Positions 13,351 to 23,581 of a stretch of DNA of 64,000 nt are shown here, one piece after another. The position numbers and the translations under genes were made by a program. Source of the DNA: Dastarcus helophoroides. Taxonomy: Eukaryota > Arthropoda > Insecta > Coleoptera > Bothrideridae. Where the stretch lies: contig CM053330.1 in the NCBI GenBank assembly GCA_028583605.1, forward strand, positions 19,865,539 to 19,929,538, given 5' to 3'. How positions within the stretch are numbered: the stretch's first letter is position 1; every line of letters starts with the position of its first letter. Under the pieces are notes generated by a model. That model had not been told where the DNA came from. It searched no databases and saw only the letters and a list, made by a program, of their open reading frames with translations.

Positions 13351-14040
13351 CTTGTGTTCAATTCGTAATTCTCAAAAAAAGATTCAAATTTCCTACTTTT
13401 TTTAGTGTTTCGAGAATACTTTTTGTTTTCAGGCCACGTAGCATAAAATAGTTATTATTACTTATAAAGGGCGCGAATTGATCCACAATTTGGCGTAAAA
13501 TATTTGTTTCTAAACTTAATTTCACTTGAGTTACAGAATTATAAATAAGTCATATTCTTACAATTGTACTAATTTAGGTAACATTTCATTTCATTTTATT
13601 CCGACACAAAGTCAACAGTCTGCCTTGCTTTTCAAAACGCTGAACTGGGTTAAGGATTTGAATACATCAAATTTCTAAATTTGTAGTACTCGAGGCATGA
13701 CTTCTGCAAGGTTACAAAGGTACAAAGTTATACAAACAAAATAATTCTATAACTGAGATGTTCAACATTTACGTGAGGTACTCCGAAAATAACTGTGAAG
13801 ACAAGATTTTAATAATGTTTGATGGATACCTCACACATGCTTTACAAGAAGTACCAAGAGTGCTGAAAGACACTGATGTCACAATATGTGTATGTACATG
13901 AGAAAACAATTTTCTATGCTCAAGAGGTACTCATCACAGGCTTGCACAAGGTTCTGCGAAAATAGTTGAGGCTGCATAAAGTTTCTTTGTAACTATATCA
14001 TATATGGATGGGATGTAGCTGTCTAAACACTTGAAGATTT
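13351..14040. other. Non-coding DNA, nothing recognised
   Basis: No open frame with a known motif and no clear repeat structure. Confidence 0.4.
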
Positions 14041-14042
14041 AC

Positions 14043-14690
14043 GTTGCTATAACTTTGACAAATGACTAATTAAATGTTCTGTAATTAAACAGTTAAACGT
14101 GCTTAAAATTGAAAATATGTACAACCGCAACCATAGACTAGTTTCGGCCTTCCTTGGCCTCGTCAGCATGGTACGGTGGTTGTATACACTTCCAATTTAA
14201 AGCCGTTAGTCAGTCGTATAAGTATCCAAGGGAGCAAACCTCCATTGGGTGACTTGTAACTGACTTTTAACTGTTTATTACGCAAACATTTTCGCTACAT
14301 GCTAATTGAAGCATTACTCTCTGCTGAGATAATAAGCCTTGTATATATGAATATATACAAGTTTATTACGATGCAATTGAAATCTAATTCCATTAGAATC
14401 TAATGAAAATTAGACGGCAATTGCAAAGTTTGATTACTTACTTACTTAGTTTGTTTAATTACAGAACATTTAATTGGTCATTTGTCAAAACTAGATGAGA
14501 GTAAAGTCACGCCGAGGACGTTTGTATCTATGGATGTTGCGATGCAACCCGTAATACAAGCTTTGCCTCATCTACGTGAACTTTGCAATTGCAGTCTAAT
14601 TTTCATTAGATTCAATTGCATCGTAATAAACTTGTATATATTCGTATATACAAGGCTTATTATCTTTGCTATAACTTTGTCAAGTCGGCC
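14043..14690. repeat. Nested inverted-repeat unit containing a hammerhead motif
   Basis: Two inverted-repeat systems interlock. 14328-14430 mirrors 14573-14664, including the block GCCTTGTATATA. Separately, 14045-14085 mirrors about 14456-14490 around TTAAATGTTCTGTAATT. The hammerhead motif at 14120-14184 lies between the outer arms. The pattern suggests a partial, self-inverted retroelement insertion, plausibly Penelope-like. Confidence 0.6.
14120..14184 (-). ncRNA. Hammerhead ribozyme motif (canonical core, minimal stem III)
   Basis: Read on the minus strand, the 65 nt contain in order: stem I strand UACAACC, internal loop, CCAUG, the core CUGACGA, stem II GGCC/GGCC with a six-base AAGGAA loop, GAAA, then CUAGUC ending in a GUC cleavage triplet, then UAUGG, an internal loop, and GGUUGUA closing stem I. 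All core positions (CUGANGA, GAAA, GUH) match the hammerhead consensus, and stem I has two helices separated by an internal loop, which in known natural hammerheads makes tertiary contacts. Stem III is only two base pairs, but ACUAGU is self-complementary, the arrangement described for minimal hammerheads of Penelope-like elements and retrozymes thought to act as dimers. Function is inferred from sequence only. Confidence 0.75.
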
Positions 14691-14699
14691 TCCAGAAAT

Positions 14700-15585
14700 T
14701 AATTGAGCTTAGCACGATTGCCGCCAACCACCATTCATTCCGGATTTATCATCAAGTTCAAACGTAGTTGGGATTGCAAAAGATCCTGTGGAATGGAGAT
14801 GGAAAATGAAATCAAGACCTAACTCCCAATACAACCTTAACGAATCCAGCTCATTAATCAAGTTAATTTCAGGCATCTGTAAAAAAAAGTCTACAGCAGA
14901 TAATGCAACTTCAAAAAATTGGCGTTGAAGTGTTCTTTAATCTAAAAATACTTCTGTGGACAGTCTTGTACAAAAGTCCTGTGCGTGTTTAACAATGATA
15001 ATGAAGAAGACGATACTTTGGGCATAATAGAAGAGTAGAGAAATATAAAAATCTCTCTTCTGCAACAGAGTCTTTTTGCAGAGTGCAGGAAGACTTTTCC
15101 ACCCTTAAACAGTTTTAATAAATTAAAGGGTAAAAAGGTAAATCTCGGAGTAGTAATTATTAACAAAAAAATATTTTATTTTAACAGTCAGTGATCAAAT
15201 CTTTCCGTGTTTATATTGTCACTACTATTTATAACCTATTTACAACTAATAAAAGAGTACTATAAGTCTTATTTTGATTTTTTCCATTTTAAGTATTTAT
15301 AGGTCGCTTGCTATTGAGTTCAGAAAAAAAATATATGCATTAAATTTTAGATCATTGTTATGCTCTTTCTAAATGGTGATAGCTATTTTTACGTTACGTA
15401 GCTTAGAAAAAAAATATTTCCAAAAAAGTAAAAAAAGTATAAAATTTATTCTTTTTGGGGGATTACGGATTAGACGCAGGGCTTTCAATGTCCAAAGCTT
15501 CTTTCAACACAATTTGACTGAGTTAGGTGGAGACTTCATATTTCAGTTAAAATGATTATTTAAAGGTTTCTAATGCACAGATCAA
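14700..15585. other. Non-coding DNA, nothing recognised
   Basis: AT-rich, short open frames only, no recognised motif. Confidence 0.4.
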
Positions 15586-15589
15586 TAGA

Positions 15590-15806
15590 TCTCCTCAGTT
15601 TGGTATATCCAACTCGAATGCTAACAAATGCTCCGACAATATCAACTAGTACTTGTTGTGTGCATTAGAATTCATGTCTTCTGGGAACTTTCCTAGAGAG
15701 CAGCATGTTCGCTGTTTCAGCTGTTGGTAGTTCAGCTATCTATGATTTACTATACACGCCTGGAGGGCTGCATGAATTTGCAGTCTAGGTTGTATTTACT
15801 TGCATT
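15590..15806 (+). repeat. Dispersed repeat F, copy 1
   Basis: Contains TGTGCATTAGAATT, CTTCTGGGAACTTT, CCTAGAGAGCAG and an end block with GGGCTGCATGAATTTG and GTCTAGGTTG. The same string of blocks recurs at 38508-38748 (plus), in part at 34148-34211 (plus), and at 58866-59000 (minus). No coding capacity was seen, and the class is unknown. Confidence 0.65.
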
Positions 15807-16409
15807 TAAAGGTTTGTACAAATTTTCAGGTCTATGGGGATTTTGTCTAGGTTAAGACTATTTTATGTATATTTTAAATTGACTATAGAAAAATAAAAAT
15901 ATATATACAAAAATGTATCAAAACAACCCTACATAATAATTATAATATATTTAATCTGACAATTCATCGGATGAAGATTCTTCTCCTACATTAGGATTGT
16001 TCCACTTTTACGTTTTAGTTTAAAGGTTGTGCTATTTCCTGCCTGTTAGACTTTACTTTGCTCCCTTCACAATTATAGTGGAATAAATTCGCAATGACAG
16101 AAAGGCAATCTCAAAGCAGTAATTTTGTATTCCTTTACCGTAACATAAATAACATAGCTTGGAATAATATTAGCCTGCTGAACAAGAGTATCCCTAACTA
16201 TGTTTGCTTCATAACGAATTGAATTTCTTTCTGATAATCACCTGTTTTCTTTAAGACAAAGCACAAGAGACCTTCTTCAACAAAACCCTTCTGTGATCTT
16301 TTGTGTAGAATTATAAGGCGATTTCCCCTGATGGACGTCTATTATATAGTTCGCGTTAATTTTGATATCGGAAAATTTTCTGGAAAATGAATCCCCAAAA
16401 GTCTATATA

Positions 16410-17142
16410 TTGACAAGAAATGTGTAAGAGTAAAAGCATGCTGTTCAATTAATTTCTGTTCGGTTCAAAAAAGATGCAAACTTTTTATGCCGCGTGGTCG
16501 CAGGATGGTGGATGAAACTTAGGTAAATTACTACAACTCAGAAACAAAGCAGCAATCGATGAAATGGAGACATTCTGGTTCTCCAAAGCTTAAGAAGTTT
16601 GGTGTTCAAAGATCAACGGAAAAAGTTCTTGCTTCAGTTGTTTTGGGATTACCGTAGAGTAATCATGATTGGTTATCTTGAAAAGGGTATAACATTATAT
16701 CTAAGGACTACTATTTGACATTACTGACCACCTTACGAGAAAACATTAGGGAAAAACGATGCCAAAAATTGTCCAAAGGTATTTTTTTTTGCAGAATAAT
16801 ACAGAACCAAGACTGATATTGCACACCAATCGCATGTATAAAAAATTAGTGATTTGAGGTTAGAATTACTGAAACACCCCCATTATTTATCAATGTGGAT
16901 CCGTCCGACTATCATCACTTTCCTCATTAGAAAAATAGTTTAAAGGGTCTTAATTTTTTTGCCAACGAAGAGGTTATAAGGGCTGATTCCAGGGCAAAAT
17001 ATAATTTGTTTTTGAAAGGTCAGGAGATATTACACTGCAATAAATGTATTAAATTAAGAGAAAAATATATTAAATAATCAAATATTTTGACTTTTAAATT
17101 TTGTCTACTTCTATAGTAGTCTGAGAATTTTTCAATACTCCT
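16410..17142 (+). pseudogene. mariner (MLE) transposase relic
   Basis: Across frameshifts and stops the plus strand keeps the mariner order: an early VDET-like first catalytic region, KQQSMKWRHSGSPK, a second block with KVLASV, then REKR, a decayed HQDNAPAH region, an HPPY-like block, SDYHHF, then NEEV and a C-terminal KCIKLREKY. This matches the DD34D mariner family. The region ends near a CTCGTA-type terminal sequence at about 17142. Many stops mean it is dead. A left terminal repeat was not found. Confidence 0.75.
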
Positions 17143-17329
17143 CGTAATTATGGCGCTAGTCTTCACAAGAAAACCAATTAGTTTCAAATTTAAATATATT
17201 TTAGATAATCACACGACTCTTTCACTTCATTCAACAAAAAGGTCTTAATAATGAATAAAGGAATTTTGAGCGATGAGGGGGTTCATAAAAAGAAATAAGC
17301 AATCGCCTATGGTGCTTGATTTCTAGGGA

Positions 17330-17640
17330 GAACATGCAACTTTAATTATTATTATAACAGAAGGTTCGAAGTTATAAAAATTCAGACAGAAGATGGATAG
17401 ATTAGATGTGGCTTAGAAGAATAGCCAACTAGAGCGCCACATCTTAATCCGCTCGTATTTTACTTTAGGAGTCACAAAGAAAAAATAAACAGCGAGAAAT
17501 ATTGCTTAATGGAATTATGGCTGCTATTCTTCAAATTCAAAATAATCAGAATCTTGCCGAAGTTAACACTTCATTGATTCGGTGTTGCCTAGCATGCATC
17601 GGTTCTAACAATGAATTATTCGGACATAAACTTTAAAATC
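17330..17640 (+). pseudogene. Tc1/mariner-superfamily transposase C-terminal fragment
   Basis: Plus-strand translation in mixed frames gives a PHLNPL...FYF block, equivalent to the SPDLNPxDF motif, then KEKI, ILQIQNNQNL, and IRCCLACI with a closing NNELFGH. This order is the C-terminal third of Tc3-like insect transposases. A related relic is at 41830-42060, and a fuller element is at 49011-50666. It is frameshifted and non-functional. Confidence 0.6.
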
Positions 17641-17689
17641 AAATAATGTACTTTTTTTATAATTAAATTATAGTTATACATAACTTAAT

Positions 17690-17925
17690 GTTGATATACA
17701 AATATTGTCCCCTGAAACCAAAAAAGATTAAAAAATACATCAAAAGTTGTTCTAACGCGTTTCGATAGCCAAGCTATCCTCTTCAGTTCATTTCTTTAAA
17801 GACAATAACTTGGCTATTGAGCCGCGTTATAGCAACTTTTGTTATATTTTTTTAATCCTTCTTGGTTTCAGGAGACAGGATTTGTATATCAATTTTTGAA
17901 GATAACTAAGGACAAGTCCGTTCCA
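17690..17925. repeat. Penelope-type terminal fragment in inverted configuration
   Basis: 17690-17760 and 17820-17890 are reverse complements (blocks CCTGAAACCAA with TTGGTTTCAGG, and AAAAGTTG with CAACTTTTG). Each arm carries a hammerhead-like segment. The minus-strand one (17754-17786) is nearly intact, with CUGAAGA, a GAUAGC/GCUAUC stem, GAAAC and GCGUU. The plus-strand one is decayed. Blocks from this family also occur at 22718-22757, 55160-55230 and 59330-59420. Confidence 0.6.
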
Positions 17926-19110
17926 CCATAACTTAATGTTATTTTTAAACATAAGTTTTTGTGGGTTAATATCTGGAAAACGAAGCCCGATAGAAAAAAA
18001 TGGCATTTTACTTTTTTATTTAAAATTAAATTCTGCAATTAATTTCAGTTTTTCGGCTCTTGGTATAAATAGCTGTAGAAAGTCAAACGTCTGTCAAAAA
18101 CAATTTACCCAGAAGTTTTAAAAACTAACAAAACATTATAGTTATTAATTTTATTTAACATTTTTACGACCCAGTTTAAAAATATTTAAATTTTTGTTGA
18201 CAATATTCTGAAAAAAACGTAGTCATATTTCAAAAAATGTTTTAGTATATTGTCAATATTCATTCAATCATCATGATTCAATTATTAAAAATTTAAATAT
18301 TTCTAAACTTGGTCGCAGAAATATTAAATAAAATTAATAAACACTGTATTTAATTTGCATTTTGAATTCTACATGCAATTTTGAATCTTTTTTCGAAAGT
18401 AGCTATTATAGTACAACATTTTATAGATTTCCACATATTGATACTTTTTTCCAAAAAATCCTTATTGCATTGCATTGCTCAATCCTTTTTGAAATTTTCA
18501 AAAATATCCAATGAAATTTCGTTAACTTGCAGTCAGCTTTACTATAAATGACACTTGGAAGTTATTTTTATTATTCAATAATTATCATCACTATTGATAT
18601 TTAATAATGTGTGTAGAAACTATTACAATATATCATGAATACATACATGTAGAGCTGGCTACAGATTCATTTCAAACAACATTTAATAAAATTAGAACAA
18701 TTTTTTTGAAAAACCGATGAATATCGGCATTTAGTTAATTAACATTTTTTTAACAAAGCCAATTGTGGTTATTTTAAAAATGAGATGTAATTTGTATTCA
18801 GAATGTATATATATTTTTTTTTCCATTGTTGATTTACTACAAGTTTATAAAATATCGTTTTTGTCTCGATGTAGTCATAATAAAATTAAAATAACTCAAA
18901 AACCACTAAACCGATTATATAACGTGTGTCATTAGAATGACTACAAAAACACTACAACAAGTCAAAAATTATCTACGCTTTTGACATAGCTCTGCCTAAA
19001 CTGTGAACACTGACTTCCTGTGCTTATTTTACTGTTATACTGTTGTGGTCATGCTATGGGAATTTGATCCTAATTTCTTCATTTGTCTTTCTTTTGTTGC
19101 AGATAGATCA
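17926..19110. other. AT-rich non-coding DNA, nothing recognised
   Basis: Only short open frames without motifs. A weak inverted relationship surrounds about 18170-18330 (AATATTTAAATTTTTG with its mirror). Confidence 0.35.
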
Positions 19111-19114
19111 TGGC

Positions 19115-19990
19115 TGCTCGCACGCTTTTGGCTATTTCTGAAAGTTTGAAGTTCGAAATGAAAATTTTCAGTTTAAAATGTAATAAATAACTATTTAATC
19201 GTAAGCTGTAAAATTAGGTAGCGAGATGTGCACTTTTGCTTTTACCCATGATTTTATTTTAGTTTTAAAATCTATTTTTTCTTTACAAAATTTCTATTTT
19301 TAAATTCACTAAAAATTGTTAATCTATAAAGTTCGAATTTTCTCGAAATGTCGACTTCTCTTAAACTATTAGGGTAAATTTGAAATTCTTACAAACATTT
19401 TGAGTTCAAACTGAAAACATTGAAACATTTTTTTGTAAATGAGTACCTACTTTTTTTAAATTTCGATTTTCTTCTCGAAATTTTCAATTTAAACTTAAAC
19501 ACAAAAAAATAAAATATCAACTTTGAAATTAAACTTTCTACCGTTTCGTCGCAATTTTAACTTTAAGTCTCAAAATTTTGACATACAAATTTTATTTTTT
19601 TCCAATATATCTGACGCTAGTTCCAGAAATTTTACTTTAAGATTAAATTTGTAATTTGTCTTTTTCAAGTTTTAGTTTTAAGCTCCAAATTTTGCATTTA
19701 GAATAAAATTTTCATCTTCTATAAACGACTATTTCTTAAAAATTCGAATTTTTTCAATCATCATGTTTAAAATTAGACGTCAACCTTTGACTTTATAGGA
19801 AAAATTTCCATAATAATAAAAAGTAAAGATATTTAGTTTATAGTCAATATGGGCTGATTAAAGTCCACTTTTAATGTAAAATTTGAAATTTCTAAAACAG
19901 ATTCTTTTAACTGAATCTCAGTATTTCAGGTTTAATCTTAAAATTTGTTCAAAAACTGAGTATTAAAACAGTTTTTTAAGATAGATTAAA
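19115..19990. repeat. Degenerate short-period AT repeat tract 1
   Basis: The tract is built from endlessly varied phrases such as AAATTTT, CAACTTTAA, TTCGAAATTT and TCAAAATTTT at a loose 25-35 bp spacing. The same texture appears at 22070-22960 and 45840-47190. It looks like a very old satellite or a compositional tract; no clean unit can be defined by eye. Confidence 0.4.
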
Positions 19991-19999
19991 ATGTAGGTA

Positions 20000-20725
20000 A
20001 TTATTTTGTATTAAGCAAGATTTAAAAAAGGGAATAGATTTTACGTACTTTGGTTTAACTTGTATGTTATCAATAATTATTTTGATTGGTAAGCACACTA
20101 CCGGTTTAACTCCGTTGTAAGTGTATGATGTTAATATTGTTTGTAAATATTTTATCAGTTTAATTGATCCACTTCGAGTTTTCCACTTGAATTCAATAGT
20201 TTTTCTTCATTTTTGGTGTTATTTCCCCATTAAATATGTCAAACATTCTGCGAGCAAAAAGTAAGAAAGAACCTAAAAATGTCTGAAAGAGCCTTTGGGC
20301 TAACAAACATGAAATGACTAAAAATTTAAAAACAGTTAAAGATGGTAAGGAATTTTGAATTATTATAATAGTTACAATTCATAAACAAAAACTTGCTTGT
20401 TCTACTAGTTGTACCAAACTCATCCCATCTAATAGCAAAAATGAATTCAGAAAACTTCCGGCGCATCCATCATTTATTTCAATCATTCTCTTATTGTTTG
20501 GATCTAGCGTCTTCTAAATATGTAAAAATATTTTAATTTACAACTTTACAAATAAAAAGAAATTGTGATATTAAATAAAGGTGAAACTCAGTTCTTATTA
20601 TTTTGTTGTTTTTGCTCGTGAACTTGGAAAATTATCACAACTTTTCGTTTAATAAGTATTCTGTTTATGCTATCTTTAAGATAAATTAATTTACTCTTTT
20701 ACAAAAGACGCCAAAATCCTTCGTA
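20000..20725. other. AT-rich non-coding DNA, nothing recognised
   Basis: No open frame with a known motif. Confidence 0.35.
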
Positions 20726-20729
20726 TCCA

Positions 20730-21115
20730 CTTGTCTTAAGGCCATACCACGCAAATCTGGTCATCCACTTTTAATAGGCGAAGGCTCGTTATATCAATCT
20801 CTATAACAACGCATTTGTTAAAATGTAACCTTCGCCCACGACGTCAGAAGTCGCATTATGTAGACATAGGCCTCGTAATATAGGCAAATTTGCCTTTCAC
20901 AGCAAGTTTCTTTTTCTTTCTTACTCTGACTCGTAGTTTTCCTCATAAGGGTTCCAAAGAGAAGCATTTAGTGCGGGCAGTTCGCACTATTGATCCAGTG
21001 GATTGGAGGCGGTATGTGACGTCACAGCGACGCCTCCCAGACGCCTGCGTCTCCTGTATGTGCCCATTAGCGTACACTACGTTTACACTTCGCTTCAAAA
21101 ATGAGTCGGTGCTAC
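20730..21115. other. GC-elevated island with a CRE-like palindrome
   Basis: Base composition shifts abruptly from the AT-rich surroundings. The block holds TGACGTCA (21017-21024), GGCAAATTTGCC (20883-20894) and several GACG/GCGT words. An open frame at 20890-21138 (plus) has no recognisable domain. It could be an unrecognised promoter, a first exon or an old element. Confidence 0.3.
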
Positions 21116-21139
21116 AAGTTATTTTTAAGGTTACTTGAA

Positions 21140-22065
21140 AATGTTACCTAATAATATGTTAGGCGAACTGCTAATCCACAAATTCTGTTTTCATGAAATA
21201 ATTTTTATATTGCGCGATGAAATTGTTGGAGAAAAATATTGAAACACTGTGTCATAGATTTTCAATATTTTTCATTTCAAAATGTTTAATCAAGGATTGC
21301 TAATTGGGTTTTCGGAATGACAAGCAGAAAAAATTTGTCGTCTTACTCTATTAAGAAGTTATGTTGCGATAGCTAGTAATTTGTTGGGGAGCAGGTTGAT
21401 GGTTCCATATATTCTTTTATTAGGATCAGCTACGATAACTAGTTAGGTAGAATTGGCACCAAAGGCGTTAAAGTTGCAAAATTGCAATTTAGTGAATTGC
21501 ACTAATATATTTTTAAAGATTATTGTATAAACAGATATTTATAGTTATCATTATCATAATTATTTTCAGTAATTAAAAAAATTGGAAATTACATTTTATA
21601 TAACATTTATGCTAACATCCCTAAACACAAAACACTCATATTTAAATTAGCTATAACTCTTACTATTTAGCACTACTCTTATATAAATTAAAGAGCAATT
21701 GCAGAAAAAGTAAAATAATTAGTCTTTCGATGATATGCCATGAGACTTTGAATAATCCGGGATTTTACTTTAAAAGAGGATAAGGCATAAAAGCAAAAAA
21801 ATTGTGGTTCAATTTCAGCAAAGATAATTTGCCTTAAAATCCGCCACATGGAATCTAACAAGGCGGCAAATTACATCTAGAACGCGATAACCTAAACGGA
21901 AGGTAGAATAAAAAAAATTGAGTTCCTTTCTTCAACACACTGATTCAAAAGTATTAGTTTTACTAAAACAAAAAATTCTTATAAACATTTACCCTTTTTG
22001 ATATTATTACAAAGATGTAGAGTGCTGAATTTAAAAAAAATGGCAAACTTTTAAATGAATTTTAG
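21140..22065. other. AT-rich non-coding DNA, nothing recognised
   Basis: No recognised gene or element. Confidence 0.35.
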
Positions 22066-22069
22066 ACAT

Positions 22070-22960
22070 GCTGAACTTTCAATTCTCTCTCAAATTCGAG
22101 AATATTTCTCTTATAAATCTTAAATTTATCTTCAAATGCAAAATGTTTATCTCCGACTTTCCAAACTATTCATAAAATTTTTTCCTTATTATTAAATTTT
22201 TAACCGTAATTTTAAAGTTGAGACTTTTCTTTGTCATATTAAGTTTCTCTCGAAATATTTAAGTTTTGAAGAAAATCGCCTGAAGCTAAAATCTAAAATT
22301 AAATTTTCTACTTTCGGGTTTACACTTGAGATTTTAACTTTTTTTCTGAAATATTGTCTTTAAATTCTAAACTATTTTTATTTTTTTCTCCTTTTTATGT
22401 TAAAACCTTCTTATTTTTTTTAAATTGGTACTTTTTCTTAACATGGACTTTTTGAAATTTGAAATCTCTCTACTTGGTAATTCACTTTGTTTTTTAATTT
22501 TAGAAATCTTGATAATGTAGATATTTTCTGAAACTTTCCAAACTAATTATTTTACTTTTGTTTAATGGCAAGCTTGAAATCGAAAATGCGATTTTTTTTT
22601 CTTAAATAGAAGCAACATTCAAAATTCTGTCTTCATCTCAAATTTTTAAGTATTACCTAAATTTATGTTTCTCTTATTTCTTATAATTTGTTTTCTAAAA
22701 TAGATTTGTTTCGCCAATTTTTGAAGATAACTAAGGACCAGTCCGTTCCTCTAAATCTAGTTTCCTAAAAAAAGACAAAATTTATAATTTAGATTTAAAA
22801 AAATGAAATAATTCTTTTTATTTTGAAAATTCGGCTTTAAACGTTACATTCTAATTGTGGGTTTATCCAAAATTTTTACTTCTAATTGGAAATTTTATCG
22901 TGCCTCTTAAAATTTCGGCTTTATCGTGAAAACAGTAAATTTTCTTTTTAATATTCATTT
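22070..22960. repeat. Degenerate short-period AT repeat tract 2
   Basis: Same texture as 19115-19990 (AAATTTT/CTTTAA/TTCGAAA words). At 22718-22757 it contains a fragment, GATAACTAAGGACCAGTCC, shared with 17890-17925 and 55160-55196 and linked to the Penelope-type remnants. Confidence 0.4.
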
Positions 22961-23330
22961 AATATCGATTATTAAATACCTATGTATCAGTGATGTGACG
23001 TTATACAATTCAAGTTAAAAAATCGATGTTTAAGAACAATATATCGATAGTTAAATATCGATGTATCTTCTGCATCCCTACACCAGTATTGTAAAAAAAA
23101 CTTTCAAGACTCTTTATTAATAAAATTAAACTGGTAAAACATATAATTTACCGGTAAAAGTTTTCACCATATATGAACTATTCACAGGTATAATACCGCC
23201 TTACTTACTTATGTGCCTTTTTTATCTGACAAAATCGAGGCAGTTTAGATAGGACTCCAGTTTTTTAATACCAAAACCCTTGGTTACCTAGCTATACCAT
23301 TGGATACACTTTTAAGATGTGTCCTTAGGT

Positions 23331-23573
23331 CAGTGGTTTCCAATCTTTTTGTAACTGCGCCCCCTTTAAAAAAAATTGTTTCGCCCCCTTAATTTTTCTA
23401 ACAATCTAATTTCATAAATACTCAACTGATATTATAATTTCTTTAATGGGCTACAAAACAATATACAATATTTATATTTTGGTTTGTATTCGAAAAAGAT
23501 ATTTTGGAAACAGCAGCATGCCCCCCTTGCAACAGCCCCTAGGGGGGCGCGCCCCACAGGTTGGAAACCACTG
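23331..23573. mobile_element. hAT-type MITE with perfect 8-bp target duplication
   Basis: The 243-bp element starts CAGTGGTTTCCAA and ends TTGGAAACCACTG. It is flanked on both sides by CCTTAGGT (23323-23330 and 23574-23581). Both ends are enriched in CGCCCCC-type sequence. There is no coding capacity. Eight-base duplications and CAGTGG ends are typical of the hAT superfamily, and the perfect duplication suggests a relatively recent insertion. Confidence 0.9.
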
Positions 23574-23581
23574 CCTTAGGT

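Noticed and set aside
22988..23087. Possible small hAT element (CAGTGATGTGACG ... GCATCCCTA)
   Set aside because: Ends are only loosely alike and no target duplication was found, although the interior has ATCGAT-rich sequence.
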